This document shows, piece by piece, positions 8,542-19,300 of a DNA stretch of 64,000 bases. The notes under the pieces were generated by a model that saw only the letters and a program-made list of their open reading frames with translations, ran no database searches and was not told the origin of the DNA. Made by a program: the position numbers and the translations under genes. Source of the DNA: Desulfatibacillum aliphaticivorans DSM 15576 (lineage in GTDB: Bacteria; Desulfobacterota; Desulfobacteria; Desulfobacterales; Desulfatibacillaceae); the NCBI RefSeq assembly GCF_000429905.1, contig NZ_AUCT01000002.1, positions 248,001 to 312,000 of the forward strand, written 5' to 3'. Position 1 is the first letter of the stretch, and the number at the start of each line of letters is the position of its first letter.

Positions 8542-9909
8542 TTATTCGGGAGGCGGTTCTTCAAAAAGATGCGGACACTGCTTTTTGACCATATCTTTTA
8601 ACTCCGCATCCATATCAGCTTGAAATAATGACCCTGCGTGGCAGAGTTGATCAACCGTAAGGCTTTTCGCCCCCTCAAGATTTGTTTTAACCAGCATTGC
8701 GCCTTCAAGGTCTGCGCCTTCAAAGTTGGCGTCTTTGAAGTTTGCACCCATAGCATTTGTTCTATAAAATCTTGCATTTTTAAAATCCACGCAGGAAAGA
8801 TTGGCGCCTTCAAAAATTGCTTTGTAAAGATTCGCAGCTTCAAGATTGGCGCCCATCAGATTGGCGCCCTTAAGGCTCGCCTTATAAAGATTGGTAGCTT
8901 TAAGATTGGCTCCAACGAGGATTCCATCATCAAGATTTGTTTTATGGATTATTGCCCCCATAATATTCGCTTTTACAAGATTTGCACTTTGAAAATTAGC
9001 TACCTCAAGGTTGGCTCCCAAAAGATTGGCTTTGTAGAGTTTTGCGCCCTCGAGATCAGCTCCAAAAAGATTGGCCTCTTTAAGATTGGCGCGTTTTAGG
9101 TTGGCGCCGTTGAGATCGGCGTTAAGAAGCATCGCGCCCTCAAGATTGGCGCCCATGAGGTCGACGTCTCGGAGATTCCTGCCCCGAAGATTCACGCCTT
9201 CAAGATCAGCAAAAGGTTCAATCAAATCTTCTCGAAATTTCTGGACCTTAGAGGGGATTAGTTGCTCTTTGATTCCATTGAGTTCCTCTTCCTTTGCCCT
9301 TAATGCTCGACGTAATTCCGTCTTTGCTTTATAATATGTATTTCCGGGTTCTTGAGATTCGTCAGTAGATGTCTCGTTGCTTCTACTTTCGAGATTTGCA
9401 ATTCGCTCTTTTAATATGTTTATCTCATCTTGCTTCGCTTTTGCATTTTCCTTTTCCTTATTGAACTCCACTTCAACAACTTTCAAATAATTTCTCCAAC
9501 CGTTTCGCAGCTTGTCAGACTGAGTAACCTCCGCGAAATACTGGGCAATTCGTTTCCTAATAACCACTTTATCATCGAGCGCTTGCTTTGTGAATTGAGC
9601 CAAATGCTCTTGTTCCTGGAGATTTAGCGCCCGCGATTGGAGTTGCGAGTTAACGCCAAGAGTAATCAACCCAACGGCTGCGCTGCCAACAATAATTTCC
9701 ACAAAATGCAGCCATGCTTTGGATTCTTCCACAAAAACAAAGGCGCCATACAGGCCTATACCGGCCAATGTTACAAGTAGAACAAGAGAAATCACCAATA
9801 AGGTCATATAGTCTGGCTTAATTGTGTTTTCGCCCTTCACCCCTTGCCACACAACGCCTAGTAATAAAATCAGGGTGACCAACAGTATCCAAGCAGAATG
9901 GCCGTCCAT
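8542..9909 (-). CDS. Membrane-anchored pentapeptide-repeat protein
   Basis: A 455-residue protein with AGGAAG six bases before ATG. It has three hydrophobic segments at the N-terminus (about residues 7-24, 36-60 and 70-90). A charged, helical and probably coiled-coil stretch follows (about 95-225). A long run of pentapeptide repeats A(N/D)LxxA (about 235-425: NLRGRNLRD, ANLKRANLKE and so on) would fold as a right-handed quadrilateral beta-helix. The tail after the repeats is short and Cys-containing. The repeats make the gene low-complexity at DNA level too. Function is unknown: such helices act as protein-interaction or DNA-mimic surfaces. It appears to be a single-gene unit. Confidence 0.8.
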   Translation of the reverse strand: MDGHSAWILLVTLILLLGVVWQGVKGENTIKPDYMTLLVISLVLLVTLAGIGLYGAFVFVEESKAWLHFVEIIVGSAAVGLITLGVNSQLQSRALNLQEQEHLAQFTKQALDDKVVIRKRIAQYFAEVTQSDKLRNGWRNYLKVVEVEFNKEKENAKAKQDEINILKERIANLESRSNETSTDESQEPGNTYYKAKTELRRALRAKEEELNGIKEQLIPSKVQKFREDLIEPFADLEGVNLRGRNLRDVDLMGANLEGAMLLNADLNGANLKRANLKEANLFGADLEGAKLYKANLLGANLEVANFQSANLVKANIMGAIIHKTNLDDGILVGANLKATNLYKASLKGANLMGANLEAANLYKAIFEGANLSCVDFKNARFYRTNAMGANFKDANFEGADLEGAMLVKTNLEGAKSLTVDQLCHAGSLFQADMDAELKDMVKKQCPHLFEEPPPE

Positions 9910-10153
9910 AGCATTCTTCCTATTTGGATTTTAGTTTAAGATTTGTTGTTTCATTAGCAGGAAGGCATTAAATGATCAAGATCAATCACGCCAATATAGT
10001 TCGGCGCACAATGTAAATTATATGTATATTTAAAAAATGATCCTGGGACACAGGAAGTATCCTGTTTTTTTGGGATGGCGGCCCCTGGCGACCTATGTAT
10101 TCCGCAGAGAAGCGAGTTAATTTAGTTTTACACTTTTGGCTTCCGGAGGGGGC

Positions 10154-11608
10154 CTACTTGTCAGCTCGTTTGTAAACCACCAGGCGCTGGCCGGGGACGA
10201 TGGGTTTGTCCAGGTTGATGCGGTTCCACATGGCCAGGGTGGGCAGGGGGATGCCGTGGGCCTCGGCGATGCGCGTGAGGGAGTCTCCGGGCTTGACCAC
10301 GTAGATGTGTCCTGCCTTTTGCTCGAACCATTTGGAGAACAGGGTCAAAAAGCGTTCGTTAAAACCGTCCGAAGCGCCTTTGGGAACCATAATACTATGG
10401 TTTCCGGCGGAAAGGTCGTAGCCCCTTAAATGGGGATTGAGGTCCTTTATGTGCTTGAATGACGTGTTCGCCGCCTTGGCCACCAGGGTCAGGGGGGCCT
10501 TGGCAACGGTCTTGAATTCCACGTTCTCCACCTCAATCAGAGGGTAGTAGTCCTCGGGTTTGAGGTGAAAGCCGAATTTTTCCGGGTGCTCCATGAGCAG
10601 CTTGGCCGATAAAATCCTAAAGATGTACCGCTGGGTTTCCAGGGGAAGGTACAACTGATAATAATTGATCTGCTCCTGGACCAAAATCTGGGACTCCAGC
10701 CCGTCTTCCCCCATGTTATAGGCGGCCGCCGCCAATGTCCATGAACCGAACCGCTTGTACAACTCCTTGAAATACAAAATGGCGGCGTCCGTGGATCGCC
10801 TGATTTCCCGGCGGTCGTCCACGTCCCTGTTGATTTCCAGGCCGTAGCGCTTGCCCGTCCCCTTTATAAACTGCCAGAATCCCATAGCGCCTTTGGGAGA
10901 GCCCGCATGGGGCCTCAAAGCGCTTTCCGCCACGGCCACGTATCGCAGATCCCGCGGCATGCCGGCCTCTTTCAGCTTGGAGTCGATAATGGGCATGTAC
11001 CGGGTGGAGCGTTTGATCCAAAGCAGCACCTGGGGCCTGTCCCATAAGGAAAGCATCAACTCCTTTTCCAGACGCTCCCTTACCTCGGGGTTGTCCAAAG
11101 GAACCTGCTCCCCGCAAAAATACAATGGGCCGGTGACTCTTAAAGAATCCAACAGAGAGGGAACCGTCTCGTCGCCCGGGGGGGACAAAGGAAATTCGTC
11201 CACCGGCTCGTTGATGTCCATCTGCACTAAAGATGCAGCCGACGCCATGCTTGGAGCTTCGGCCTCGTCCCGGATTTCGTCCTCACTCTCGTCAAGGCTT
11301 TGTTCATCTTCGTATACGATGTACTCGTCCGCCACGGAGGGAAACTCCAGGTCCTGGCTTTCTTCCTCCACAATCCATTTATCTTCGTCAGGATCCTCGT
11401 TTTGGATGTCAATGTCGGGGGATGGGGGGGGCGGCGCCTCGCTTTTTCGCGTCTGGCTTTCCGGCGCCTCCGCCTGGGCGAGGCTCGCGGAAAGACTTCG
11501 AGTCATCGGAGGACGGGAAATCATTATCGTGTATCCGGACGCCTGAAGGCCGTAATATGCGGCTGCTCCAAGCCCGGCGAAAATCAAGAGGAATAACAGC
11601 TTTTTCAT
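10154..11608 (-). CDS. Membrane-bound lytic murein transglycosylase (MltD-like) with LysM
   Basis: About 484 residues. The likely start is ATG at 11608, with an alternative GTG two codons earlier. The N-terminal hydrophobic segment (KKLLFLLIFAGLGAAAYYGL) is an anchor or signal. Residues about 40-150 are very acidic and low in complexity, probably an unstructured periplasmic linker. An SLT domain follows: 'VAVAESALRPHAGSPKGAMGFWQF' carries the catalytic Glu (AESAL), then 'AAAAYNMGEDG'. The C-terminus has one LysM peptidoglycan-binding module (HIYVVKPGDSLTRIAEAHGI...W.R...IVPGQRLVVY). It cleaves peptidoglycan glycan strands with formation of 1,6-anhydro ends. Canonical MltD has two or more LysM; here I see one. 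Confidence 0.87.
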   Translation of the reverse strand: MKKLLFLLIFAGLGAAAYYGLQASGYTIMISRPPMTRSLSASLAQAEAPESQTRKSEAPPPPSPDIDIQNEDPDEDKWIVEEESQDLEFPSVADEYIVYEDEQSLDESEDEIRDEAEAPSMASAASLVQMDINEPVDEFPLSPPGDETVPSLLDSLRVTGPLYFCGEQVPLDNPEVRERLEKELMLSLWDRPQVLLWIKRSTRYMPIIDSKLKEAGMPRDLRYVAVAESALRPHAGSPKGAMGFWQFIKGTGKRYGLEINRDVDDRREIRRSTDAAILYFKELYKRFGSWTLAAAAYNMGEDGLESQILVQEQINYYQLYLPLETQRYIFRILSAKLLMEHPEKFGFHLKPEDYYPLIEVENVEFKTVAKAPLTLVAKAANTSFKHIKDLNPHLRGYDLSAGNHSIMVPKGASDGFNERFLTLFSKWFEQKAGHIYVVKPGDSLTRIAEAHGIPLPTLAMWNRINLDKPIVPGQRLVVYKRADK

Positions 11609-11841
11609 GGTCACCCTAAGGCGCTCACTAAGTATTTTTCGAACGGCGCGCCATTCGTGTTGGTCGGCAAGGGATTCATGACCGAAATCATAACATAGGC
11701 CAAGACTTCCTTTCCACCCCCTAAAAAAATTTTAATAACGGCCAGGGAAAGGCGGATTTTTTCGGAGCCTATTGCATTTTCAGGCCGTTGGTTGAGCGTA
11801 TTATTCCACATTATTAGGGGATAGGGATAGGAAATGCATCA

Positions 11842-11868
11842 CAGTCCGCCCCCAAAAAGGACGGACTG
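11842..11868. terminator. Hairpin downstream of the aldo/keto reductase gene
   Basis: CAGTCCG (11842-11848) and CGGACTG (11862-11868) form a 7-bp stem in the gap after the minus-strand reductase gene. A T-run (ATTTTT) follows only on the plus side, so its role as terminator is uncertain. The remaining gap (11609-11841) holds no gene I can support. Confidence 0.4.
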
Positions 11869-11904
11869 CGCCATTTTTACATATGGATGAGGATTAGAGA
11901 TTGG

Positions 11905-12891
11905 TCACTTGTTAAGGCCTGCCATGCCTTCGGCGGTGTAGCGGTCCCCCAGGATGCTTCCGAGGGCGAAGGCCTGATTCAGTTCGTCCATTTCGTCCCC
12001 GGTCAGAACAACGTCCAAGGCGCCCAGATTTTCCTGGAGATATTTCAAACGTCTGGTTCCGGGGATGGGGACGATATCCTCCCCTTGAGCCAGTATCCAG
12101 GCCAGGGCGGCCTGGGCCGGAGTGACGCCCTTGGATGCGGCCAGGTCCAGCAACACCTGGGTTCGCTCCATGTTTGCCTGAAAGTTTTCCTCCGAAAACC
12201 GGGGCAGAAAAGGCCGCAAATCCCCTTCTTTGGATATGCCGGCGGCGTCCAGCTTGCCGGTCAGCGCGCCCCGTCCCAATGGGCTGTAAGGAACCAGGGC
12301 CACGCCTAACTCCCGCATGACCGGCAGCATCTCCTCCTCCACCTCACGGGTCCACAGGGAATACTCGGACTGCACCGCGGCGATGGGATGCACCGCATGG
12401 GCCTTTTTCAAGGTCTCGGCGGCAGGCTCGGACAAACCGATATAACGCACCTTGCCTTCCGTCACCAAGTCGGCCATGGCGCCCACGGTATCCTCAATGG
12501 GCGTGGTTGCGTCAATACGGTGGGCGTAATACAGGTCGATGCATTCCCGATCCAACCTATTTAAGCTGGCCTCGCAAGCCTGGCGGATATACTCCGGCTT
12601 GCCGCAGATGGTCCTGGCGTATTCCCCGGGCTTGCGCACAATGCCGAACTTGGAGGCGACAAAAACCTTCCCGCTCCACTCCTTGAGCGTCTTGCCGATC
12701 AATTCCTCATTATGCCCGAACCCGTACTGATCCGCCGTGTCCAGCATGGTCACCCCCATGTCCAAAGCCGCCAATAGCACCTTCTTGGACGTCTCGTCAT
12801 CCGAAGGCCCATAAAACTCGCTCATGGCCATGCATCCCAGGCCCATTGCCGAAACCTCGGGGCCGTTTGCCCCCAATTGACGTTTTTTCAT
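11905..12891 (-). CDS. Aldo/keto reductase
   Basis: A 328-residue NADPH-dependent oxidoreductase of the (beta/alpha)8 AKR family, started by AAGGAG six bases before ATG. The catalytic tetrad can be seen: Asp in TMLDTADQYG, Tyr in DQYGFGHNEELIG, Lys in VFVASKFG and His in LYYAHRID. The C-terminal NADP site is 'VPIPGTRR...LQENLGA'. The closest style is the AKR13/YajO-like 'IolS' group, reducing small aldehydes or ketones. It is transcribed divergently from an AraC-type regulator with about 100 bases between the starts, which suggests the regulator controls it. Confidence 0.93.
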   Translation of the reverse strand: MKKRQLGANGPEVSAMGLGCMAMSEFYGPSDDETSKKVLLAALDMGVTMLDTADQYGFGHNEELIGKTLKEWSGKVFVASKFGIVRKPGEYARTICGKPEYIRQACEASLNRLDRECIDLYYAHRIDATTPIEDTVGAMADLVTEGKVRYIGLSEPAAETLKKAHAVHPIAAVQSEYSLWTREVEEEMLPVMRELGVALVPYSPLGRGALTGKLDAAGISKEGDLRPFLPRFSEENFQANMERTQVLLDLAASKGVTPAQAALAWILAQGEDIVPIPGTRRLKYLQENLGALDVVLTGDEMDELNQAFALGSILGDRYTAEGMAGLNK

Positions 12892-12991
12892 ATCATCTCC
12901 TTTGGTTAGGTTTTCATTTCAGCTTACGTCACGGATGATACGCAAAAAGGCCTTGACCTTCATCAGAAAAATAGTCATTTTATTCCTAATT

Positions 12992-13813
12992 ATGGACAAA
13001 ATTATGCGAAACACTCTAAAAATCGCCCAGCAAATTGATTTGATCCCACACGGCCTGGACGTGCGCACCATGGCTGGGGTCATGGCCGAATATTCCAGCG
13101 AGGATCTGCACAGCCACACTCACCATCAAGTCTTGAGAATCCGAAGCGGCGTAGCCTTGCTGGTGGACGAAAATCGCAGGCAGCCTATGTTCGGGCCTTT
13201 GACGGCAGTGATTCCCGCGGGCCTGGCCCACCGGTCCGTGGTGTTGGGGCAGTCGGTGAGCTTTAAATCCATTTATTTGAAAAAGGATCTGCTCCCGGGT
13301 TTGAAGCAGGAAATTCGCTTGTTTTTTATAAGCCCCTTGAATTCGGCGTTATTCGACAGGCTGAAAATATGGGGAGTGCAGGATCTTTCCCGCAATCTGA
13401 ACAGGGAGTGTTTGGATTTGTTCCTCAAAGCGCTGCCCGAAGACATGGAAAAGCAGGCCAATTTAGTGCGTTTGCCCGAGGCGGGCACGCCTTTGGCCCG
13501 GAACGCGGCTGAATTTGTGGAAAAAAATTATTTCCGGCCCTTGTCCATGGACGATTTCGCCAAGGCCCTGCCCTACTCCGGCCGGCATCTTTCAAGGCGG
13601 TTCAAGGAGGATATGCGGATCACCCTGTTCGAATACCTCAGGTTGTACAGGATCCTCATGGCGTCCCTGGCTTTATGCGGACCGGCAAGAGCCATCACGG
13701 AAATCGCCCTGGATTGCGGGTATGAGTCCCTTTCCTCGTTTTACCGGGATTTCAATATGATTTACGGAGCGCCGCCGAAATCCTTCAAGGAAACCTTTTC
13801 TCAAAAGCAATAG
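12992..13813 (+). CDS. AraC-family transcriptional regulator
   Basis: I prefer the ATG at 12992 (MDKIMRNTLK; second choice 13004) to the TTG at 12902, because the latter would overlap the ribosome site of the divergent reductase gene. No strong ribosome site is visible at either. The ~273-residue product has an N-terminal cupin-like sensor domain (DLHSHTHHQVLRIRSGVALLV...GPLTAVIPAGLAHRSV) and a C-terminal double helix-turn-helix (SMDDFAKALPYSGRHLSRRFKEDMRITLFEYLRLYRI...ITEIALDCGYESLSSFYRDFNMIYGAPPKSFK). It probably regulates the adjacent aldo/keto reductase gene and itself. Confidence 0.87.
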   Translation: MDKIMRNTLKIAQQIDLIPHGLDVRTMAGVMAEYSSEDLHSHTHHQVLRIRSGVALLVDENRRQPMFGPLTAVIPAGLAHRSVVLGQSVSFKSIYLKKDLLPGLKQEIRLFFISPLNSALFDRLKIWGVQDLSRNLNRECLDLFLKALPEDMEKQANLVRLPEAGTPLARNAAEFVEKNYFRPLSMDDFAKALPYSGRHLSRRFKEDMRITLFEYLRLYRILMASLALCGPARAITEIALDCGYESLSSFYRDFNMIYGAPPKSFKETFSQKQ

Positions 13814-13832
13814 GCGATTTTCCAACGCGCTT

Positions 13833-15809
13833 TCATGCAACGGCTTTTTCCGGTGCGGCCATTTCCTTAAAGGCTGCGGCCTGCTCCCCATTGCCGATGA
13901 TGGCGACCATGTCGCCCGGCTGAAACGCCAGCCTCCCTTCCGGGTTTGGATAAAGGATTCCCTTGCGAACGACTCCTACCACGGAAGCGCCGGTTGCGGT
14001 GCGAATCCGGAGCTCCAATAGGCTTTTCCCCGCCATGGAACTCTTCTCGGAAATTTCAACCCAGACAAGCTCCAGTTGATCCGTGGCCCGTTGCAGGTGG
14101 TCCAGGGTGGAGTATTCCACATGCTGGCTGAGAAGCGAATCATACAGATCCAGCCGCACGGCGTTGGTGAACCGCTGGATTTCCGTGGCCGGAATGTGCA
14201 AATCCATCAAGGCCTGGCGAGCGAACTCCAACCCTGCTTCATACTTGGGCATGACCACGTCGCAAGTCCCGGCTTCCTTGAGCAATTTCATGTGCTCCAT
14301 AGAGTCGGCCATGGCAATGACGCGTATATCCGGGTTGGCATGCTTGGCCAAACGCAAAACGGTTTGGGAAGTCACCAGGGCCGGAGTGGTTATCAACACC
14401 AGCCTGGCCTTGTCCACCATCGCCCCTTCCAAAACGACTTCCTGGGAGGCGTCTCCGTACAAAACCGCCATTCCCAGCTCTTTGACCTTTTCCACCTGCC
14501 TGAAATCCTGCTCGACCATGACAAAATCCTCGTCCATACGCTGCAGAACGCGCCCCACGTATTGGCCGGTCCTGCCGCCGCCGACTATGATTACATGGTT
14601 TTCCATATTTTCTTCGGAAATTTGGATGGTTTCCATGGGAACGTCTTTTCGCAGGCGCTTCTGCAGGCTGTACAAAGGAACGGTCAAACGGGAGACGACG
14701 GGCGTCAAAATCATGGTTACAATGGCCACGCTTAAAAACAGGGAGTATAAATTCTGGTCTATGGCCTGGGCGGCCACGCCGGTTCTGGCCAGGACAAAGC
14801 CGAACTCGCCCATTTGAAACAGGCCGAAGCCCACGGCAAGCGGAACCACGTTGCCGTAGCCAAAGGCATGGGACAGCGAGTAAAAAACCAGGAACTTTCC
14901 TATACTGATCAAAGCCGCCAGCATCAGGATGGTTTTCAGGTTCGCCGCCAGAAAATTCAGGTCCAGCAGCATGCCCACGGAAGCGAAAAACAACAGCCCA
15001 AAAAGGTCCCGCAGCGGGACGATGTCGCTCAAGGCCTGGTACCCGAAGTCGGACTCGCTAAGCACCATGCCGGCCACAAATGCGCCGAAAGCAAAAGAAA
15101 GCCCCACAAGATAAGTGCCGTATCCCACGCCCAGGCCGATGGCCGTGATGGATAGCAAAAACAACTCCCGGGAGTTCCACCCGGCCACCCTTTTCATGAC
15201 CCAGGGCAAAAGCCGGACGCCCACCACAATCATCGCCGCCAGAAACAAAACAGCCTTGATTGCCGCCACTCCCAATATGGGAAGGCCGGCCTTGGGATCG
15301 CTCATCTGGGGCAGGATGATCATCAAGGGCACAACAGCCAAATCCTGCACGATGAGCATGCCGATCATGACCCGGCTGGACAGGGTGCCCATCCACCCCT
15401 GGCTTTCCAGGGTTTTCAACAAAACCATGGTGCTGGACAGCGAGGCCAAGCCCCCAAGCCACAATGCATGGATCGGCTCCCAGTCGAACAAACGGCCTAT
15501 CAGGTAGCCGTAGGCAATGATCAGTATAATCTGTATGGGCGTGCCGATGAGCGCAATCCGGCTGACAGGCTTGAGCTTTTTGAACGAAAACTCCAGGCCC
15601 AGGGCGAACAGCAGCAAGGCCACGCCGATTTCCGCCAGCAGCTCAATGTTGTGGATTTCCTCCGGGCTGATCCGGCCCCAGGTATAAGGCCCCACCAGGA
15701 CTCCGGCCAGGATATAGCCCAGAATCAGCGGTTGTTTAAGCCTTTGCGCAATCAGCCCGCCAGCCAGTGCCGTCACCACAATCACAACAATGTCCGCTGC
15801 AATGCCCAT
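13833..15809 (-). CDS. CPA2-family K+/H+ (Na+/H+) antiporter with RCK domains (KefB/KefC/YbaL-like)
   Basis: A 658-residue integral membrane protein. Residues 1 to about 385 carry 12-13 hydrophobic helices of the cation:proton antiporter 2 fold (LIAQRLKQPLILGYILAGVLVGPYTWG near the N-terminus; 'ALGLEFSFKKL'; 'FGAFVAGMVLSES'). A TrkA-N/RCK Rossmann domain (VIIVGGGRTGQYVGRVLQ, about 405-525) and a TrkA-C domain (about 570-650) form the cytoplasmic gate. Such proteins expel K+ or Na+ against protons under nucleotide or thiol control. It is convergent with the AraC gene, 19 bases apart, with no terminator seen between them. Confidence 0.9.
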   Translation of the reverse strand: MGIAADIVVIVVTALAGGLIAQRLKQPLILGYILAGVLVGPYTWGRISPEEIHNIELLAEIGVALLLFALGLEFSFKKLKPVSRIALIGTPIQIILIIAYGYLIGRLFDWEPIHALWLGGLASLSSTMVLLKTLESQGWMGTLSSRVMIGMLIVQDLAVVPLMIILPQMSDPKAGLPILGVAAIKAVLFLAAMIVVGVRLLPWVMKRVAGWNSRELFLLSITAIGLGVGYGTYLVGLSFAFGAFVAGMVLSESDFGYQALSDIVPLRDLFGLLFFASVGMLLDLNFLAANLKTILMLAALISIGKFLVFYSLSHAFGYGNVVPLAVGFGLFQMGEFGFVLARTGVAAQAIDQNLYSLFLSVAIVTMILTPVVSRLTVPLYSLQKRLRKDVPMETIQISEENMENHVIIVGGGRTGQYVGRVLQRMDEDFVMVEQDFRQVEKVKELGMAVLYGDASQEVVLEGAMVDKARLVLITTPALVTSQTVLRLAKHANPDIRVIAMADSMEHMKLLKEAGTCDVVMPKYEAGLEFARQALMDLHIPATEIQRFTNAVRLDLYDSLLSQHVEYSTLDHLQRATDQLELVWVEISEKSSMAGKSLLELRIRTATGASVVGVVRKGILYPNPEGRLAFQPGDMVAIIGNGEQAAAFKEMAAPEKAVA

Positions 15810-16387
15810 TCATCAGCCTCCATGATCTTTGAAACATGCCAAATGCCGCTTTGGAATTCTATGGCTGATACTACACCTTGTCCTGAAAGACAAACGTTTG
15901 ACGCCCCCGTTCCCCGGGAAGCGCTATTCAACGCCTCCCTTTCCATTTCCGGATACATGAAGCGGCCAAGCCAGTTCAGTGCGGATATGCCAATATCGCT
16001 TTCCAGGCAAACCGGCGATGAGGTTGCGGGAGACAGGGTCCAAACGCCCCTTCACACTGAGACTCTCCATCAAAAACTTGCCCTGCGCCGGCGGCGCAAG
16101 CTATCCTAATAAAAATGGGAATTATAGCTTCGCTGCAACTGTACCGAGACAGCCGTGTTTGAGACGAGATTCCATCCCGGCTTTGATTCAAATTGATCGG
16201 GATGGAAATTACCAGGCTCGCATAGTCTGCCATCATCCTATCGCACAAGGACTTTGGCACGATAGTTGCTTTTCCACTTTCCATTTCTGTTCACTATCAT
16301 GGCCTGATTTTACAATGGGAATACCTCTTTTTTCAACCCATGGCATTGATGAGGCCCAGATAACCGACTGCTTGAATATTTAATGAA
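15810..16387. other. Intergenic region with a perfect 10-bp inverted repeat
   Basis: Nearly 580 bases without a supportable gene. The only structure I see is TTCCATCCCG (16170-16179) and CGGGATGGAA (16198-16207), a perfect inverted repeat with an 18-base loop, about 180 bases before the sensor kinase start. It could be an operator or an RNA hairpin. Confidence 0.4.
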
Positions 16388-19300
16388 ATGACGATCATGA
16401 CTTCCGACCGCATACATTCTTACAGGTATTGCCCTTTTCCGCATGCACTAACCATAATCTGTCTCACTATCATCCTCCTGGGAGGCAATTACGCCCTTGC
16501 GAAAGAAAACACGTTCGGCAACAAGCAGATTTTAAGCTCCGCGGCGGAAATTGACTATCCTCCTTTTAGCGCAATCGATAAGAATGGGCAGGCAATCGGT
16601 TTTTCCGTGGAACTTATGCGTGCAGCGCTTAAGTCCATGGGACGGGAAGTCACTTTTCGAACCGGGCCCTGGCCGCAAGTGAAGGGCTGGCTGGAACAGG
16701 GCGAAGTACAGGCTCTCCCCCTGGTTGGACGAACCCCGGAAAGGGAAGCGGCTTTTGATTTTACCTTCCCTTACATGTCCATACATGGAGCCATTGTTGT
16801 TCGAAAGGGCGAGGCCGGCATCCGCGATTTGAAAGATTTGAAAGGGCGTGAGGTCGCTGTCATGAAAAGCGACAACGCCGAGGAGTTTTTAAGGCGAGAA
16901 GACTGCGGAGCGATCATCCATACTACCGACACTTTTGAACAGGCTTTGTCTGAGCTCTCCCAAGGCAGGCATGATGCAGTCGTTATTCAAAGACTGGTCG
17001 CCCTGCGACTCATCCAGGAAGCCCGACTTACCAATTTGAAAATCGTCAATAAGCCTGTCAAAGGTTTTCGCCAGGATTTTTGCTTTGCGGTCAAAGAGGG
17101 GGATCGGGACACCCTGGCTCTCCTGAACGAAGGTCTCTCCCTGGTGATGGCGGATGGGACCTATCGTCATCTGCACGCCAAATGGTTTGCCGCTTTGCAG
17201 CTGCCCACTAATCGCCGCATAATCATTGGAGGGGATTACGATTACCCACCCTATGAATTTTTAAACGAAAATAACCTCCCGGCAGGCATGAATGTTGATC
17301 TCACGCGGGCCATCGCCCGGGAAATGGGATTGAACATTGAAATCCGCCTGGGGCCCTGGTCAAAGGCCGTGGAAGATCTTGAAAATGGCAACATAGATGC
17401 CTTGGGAGGCATGTTTTATAGTCCGGAGCGTGATTTGAAATTCGACTTTACGCCGCCCCATACCTTGAATCATTATGTCGCGATAACTCGCAAGGGAGAA
17501 GGCCCTCCTCCCTTGAGCATGAAGGAGTTAACGGGCAAAAGCATTGTCGTTCAAAGGGGCGACATGATATACAGCTATGCCGTAAAACATGGGTTCAAGG
17601 ACCATATCTCGCTCAAAGATACCCAGGAAGATGTTTTGAGAGGCGTCTCCAATGGAATATACGATTGCGCACTGTCCGCCAGAGTGACCACCCTATACCT
17701 CATCAATAAAAATAATTGGACGAATCTGGAACTGGGCCGTCAACCAATTCTGACAACAGAATACTGCTATGCCGTCCCCAATGGCCACAAAGCCCTCTTA
17801 GCGCAGTTTAGCGAAGGCCTTAAAATCATAGAAGAAACTGGTGAATATCGCCGTATACGCAATAAGTGGCTTGGAGTGTATGAGGAATCCCACACCAATC
17901 TCGCCGCTATCATTCGCTATGTCGCCATAGTCGCCATCCCCCTGCTTTTGCTCTTGCTGGCTTTTTTCCTGTGGTCCTGGTCATTACGCAAACAGGTTGC
18001 AGCCAGAACCGCCGAACTCCAAAAGAGTGAAGAACAATACAGACTGCTGGCGGACAACACGCTGGATGTAATCTGGACCTTAAATCCAAAGCTTGAATTC
18101 ACCTATATCAACCCTGCTATTTTAGAACTGACAGGGTACACGGCGGAAAAATGGATAAACACCCCTTTGTCTGATCATTGCGACGCCACAAACTTGGAAT
18201 ATATCAAACAGGTGTTCGCAGAGGAGGCGGCCAAAGGGACGGAAGGACCCGGCGTTATTTTTGAAGCTGAGTGGCTTAAAAAAAACGGCGAACCTGTTCA
18301 AGTGGAAATACACGGCAAAGTGCTTCATGACGAGAACGGCCAGGTATCGAAATTTCAGGGAACCGCTCGTGATATTACCATGCGCAAACAGGCGGAAAAT
18401 GAACTCCGTCAAAGAGAGTCCCAATACAATGCTATTGTGGAAAACTCCGGCGATTATATTATGCGCTATGACAGAAGCCATCGCCATATTTTTGCGAACC
18501 GCGAAGCGATAGAGGCGACAGGGCTGACTCCGGAGCAATATCTGGGCAAGACCCACCGCGAAATGGGTTTCCCCAAGCACTTGTGCGAATTATGGGAAAA
18601 CAGCATCGATGAGGTTTTTTTGACGGGGGAAGTCCGCTGCGTGGATTTTGACGTTGAACTGGAGAACGGCTGGGTCTCCCTGGAAATGCAACTCAACCCT
18701 GAATTTAACGAAGAGGGAAGCGTTCAGTCCGTCATTGGAATTTCCCGGGACATAACAAAACGAAAGGCGGCTCAACAAGAAGACCGCTTGAACAAAGGGC
18801 GTCTGGAAATTATCCATGTCATTCAAAATCTGACGGATATTTCGGAAAAAAAGATATGTGACATCATTCTGGAAAAAATGGTTGATTTGTTGGATAGTAA
18901 AATTGGTTTTTTGGGCTTTATGAGTAAAGACGAAAAAATCATGCACATCCACGCATGGTCTTCTTCCGCCATGGAACAATGCACAATCCAGCACAAACCC
19001 ATCACTTTTTCCATTGCCGAGTCAGGCGTTTGGGGGGAGCCTGTCCGACATCGAAAAGCGATTATCATTAATGATTATAATAAGCCGCATCCCGCCAAGA
19101 AAGGCTGTCCGGCAGGGCATGTAGCCATTTCCCGCTTTTTATCTGTTCCTGTGTTCGACAGCGGTCGTATTGTGATGCTCGCGGCTGTGGCCAATAAGGT
19201 GAATCCCTACACTGAAAACGATCTTCGTCAATTTGAGCTGCTGTTAGGCAGCGCATGGGAGCAGATTCAACGCAGACGCATGGAAAAAGAAAGGGAATCC

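Noticed and set aside
12902..12991. Upstream start (TTG at 12902) for the AraC-type regulator
   Set aside because: It would overlap the ribosome site of the divergent aldo/keto reductase, and the added ~30 residues are highly basic/hydrophobic and not part of the regulator fold.
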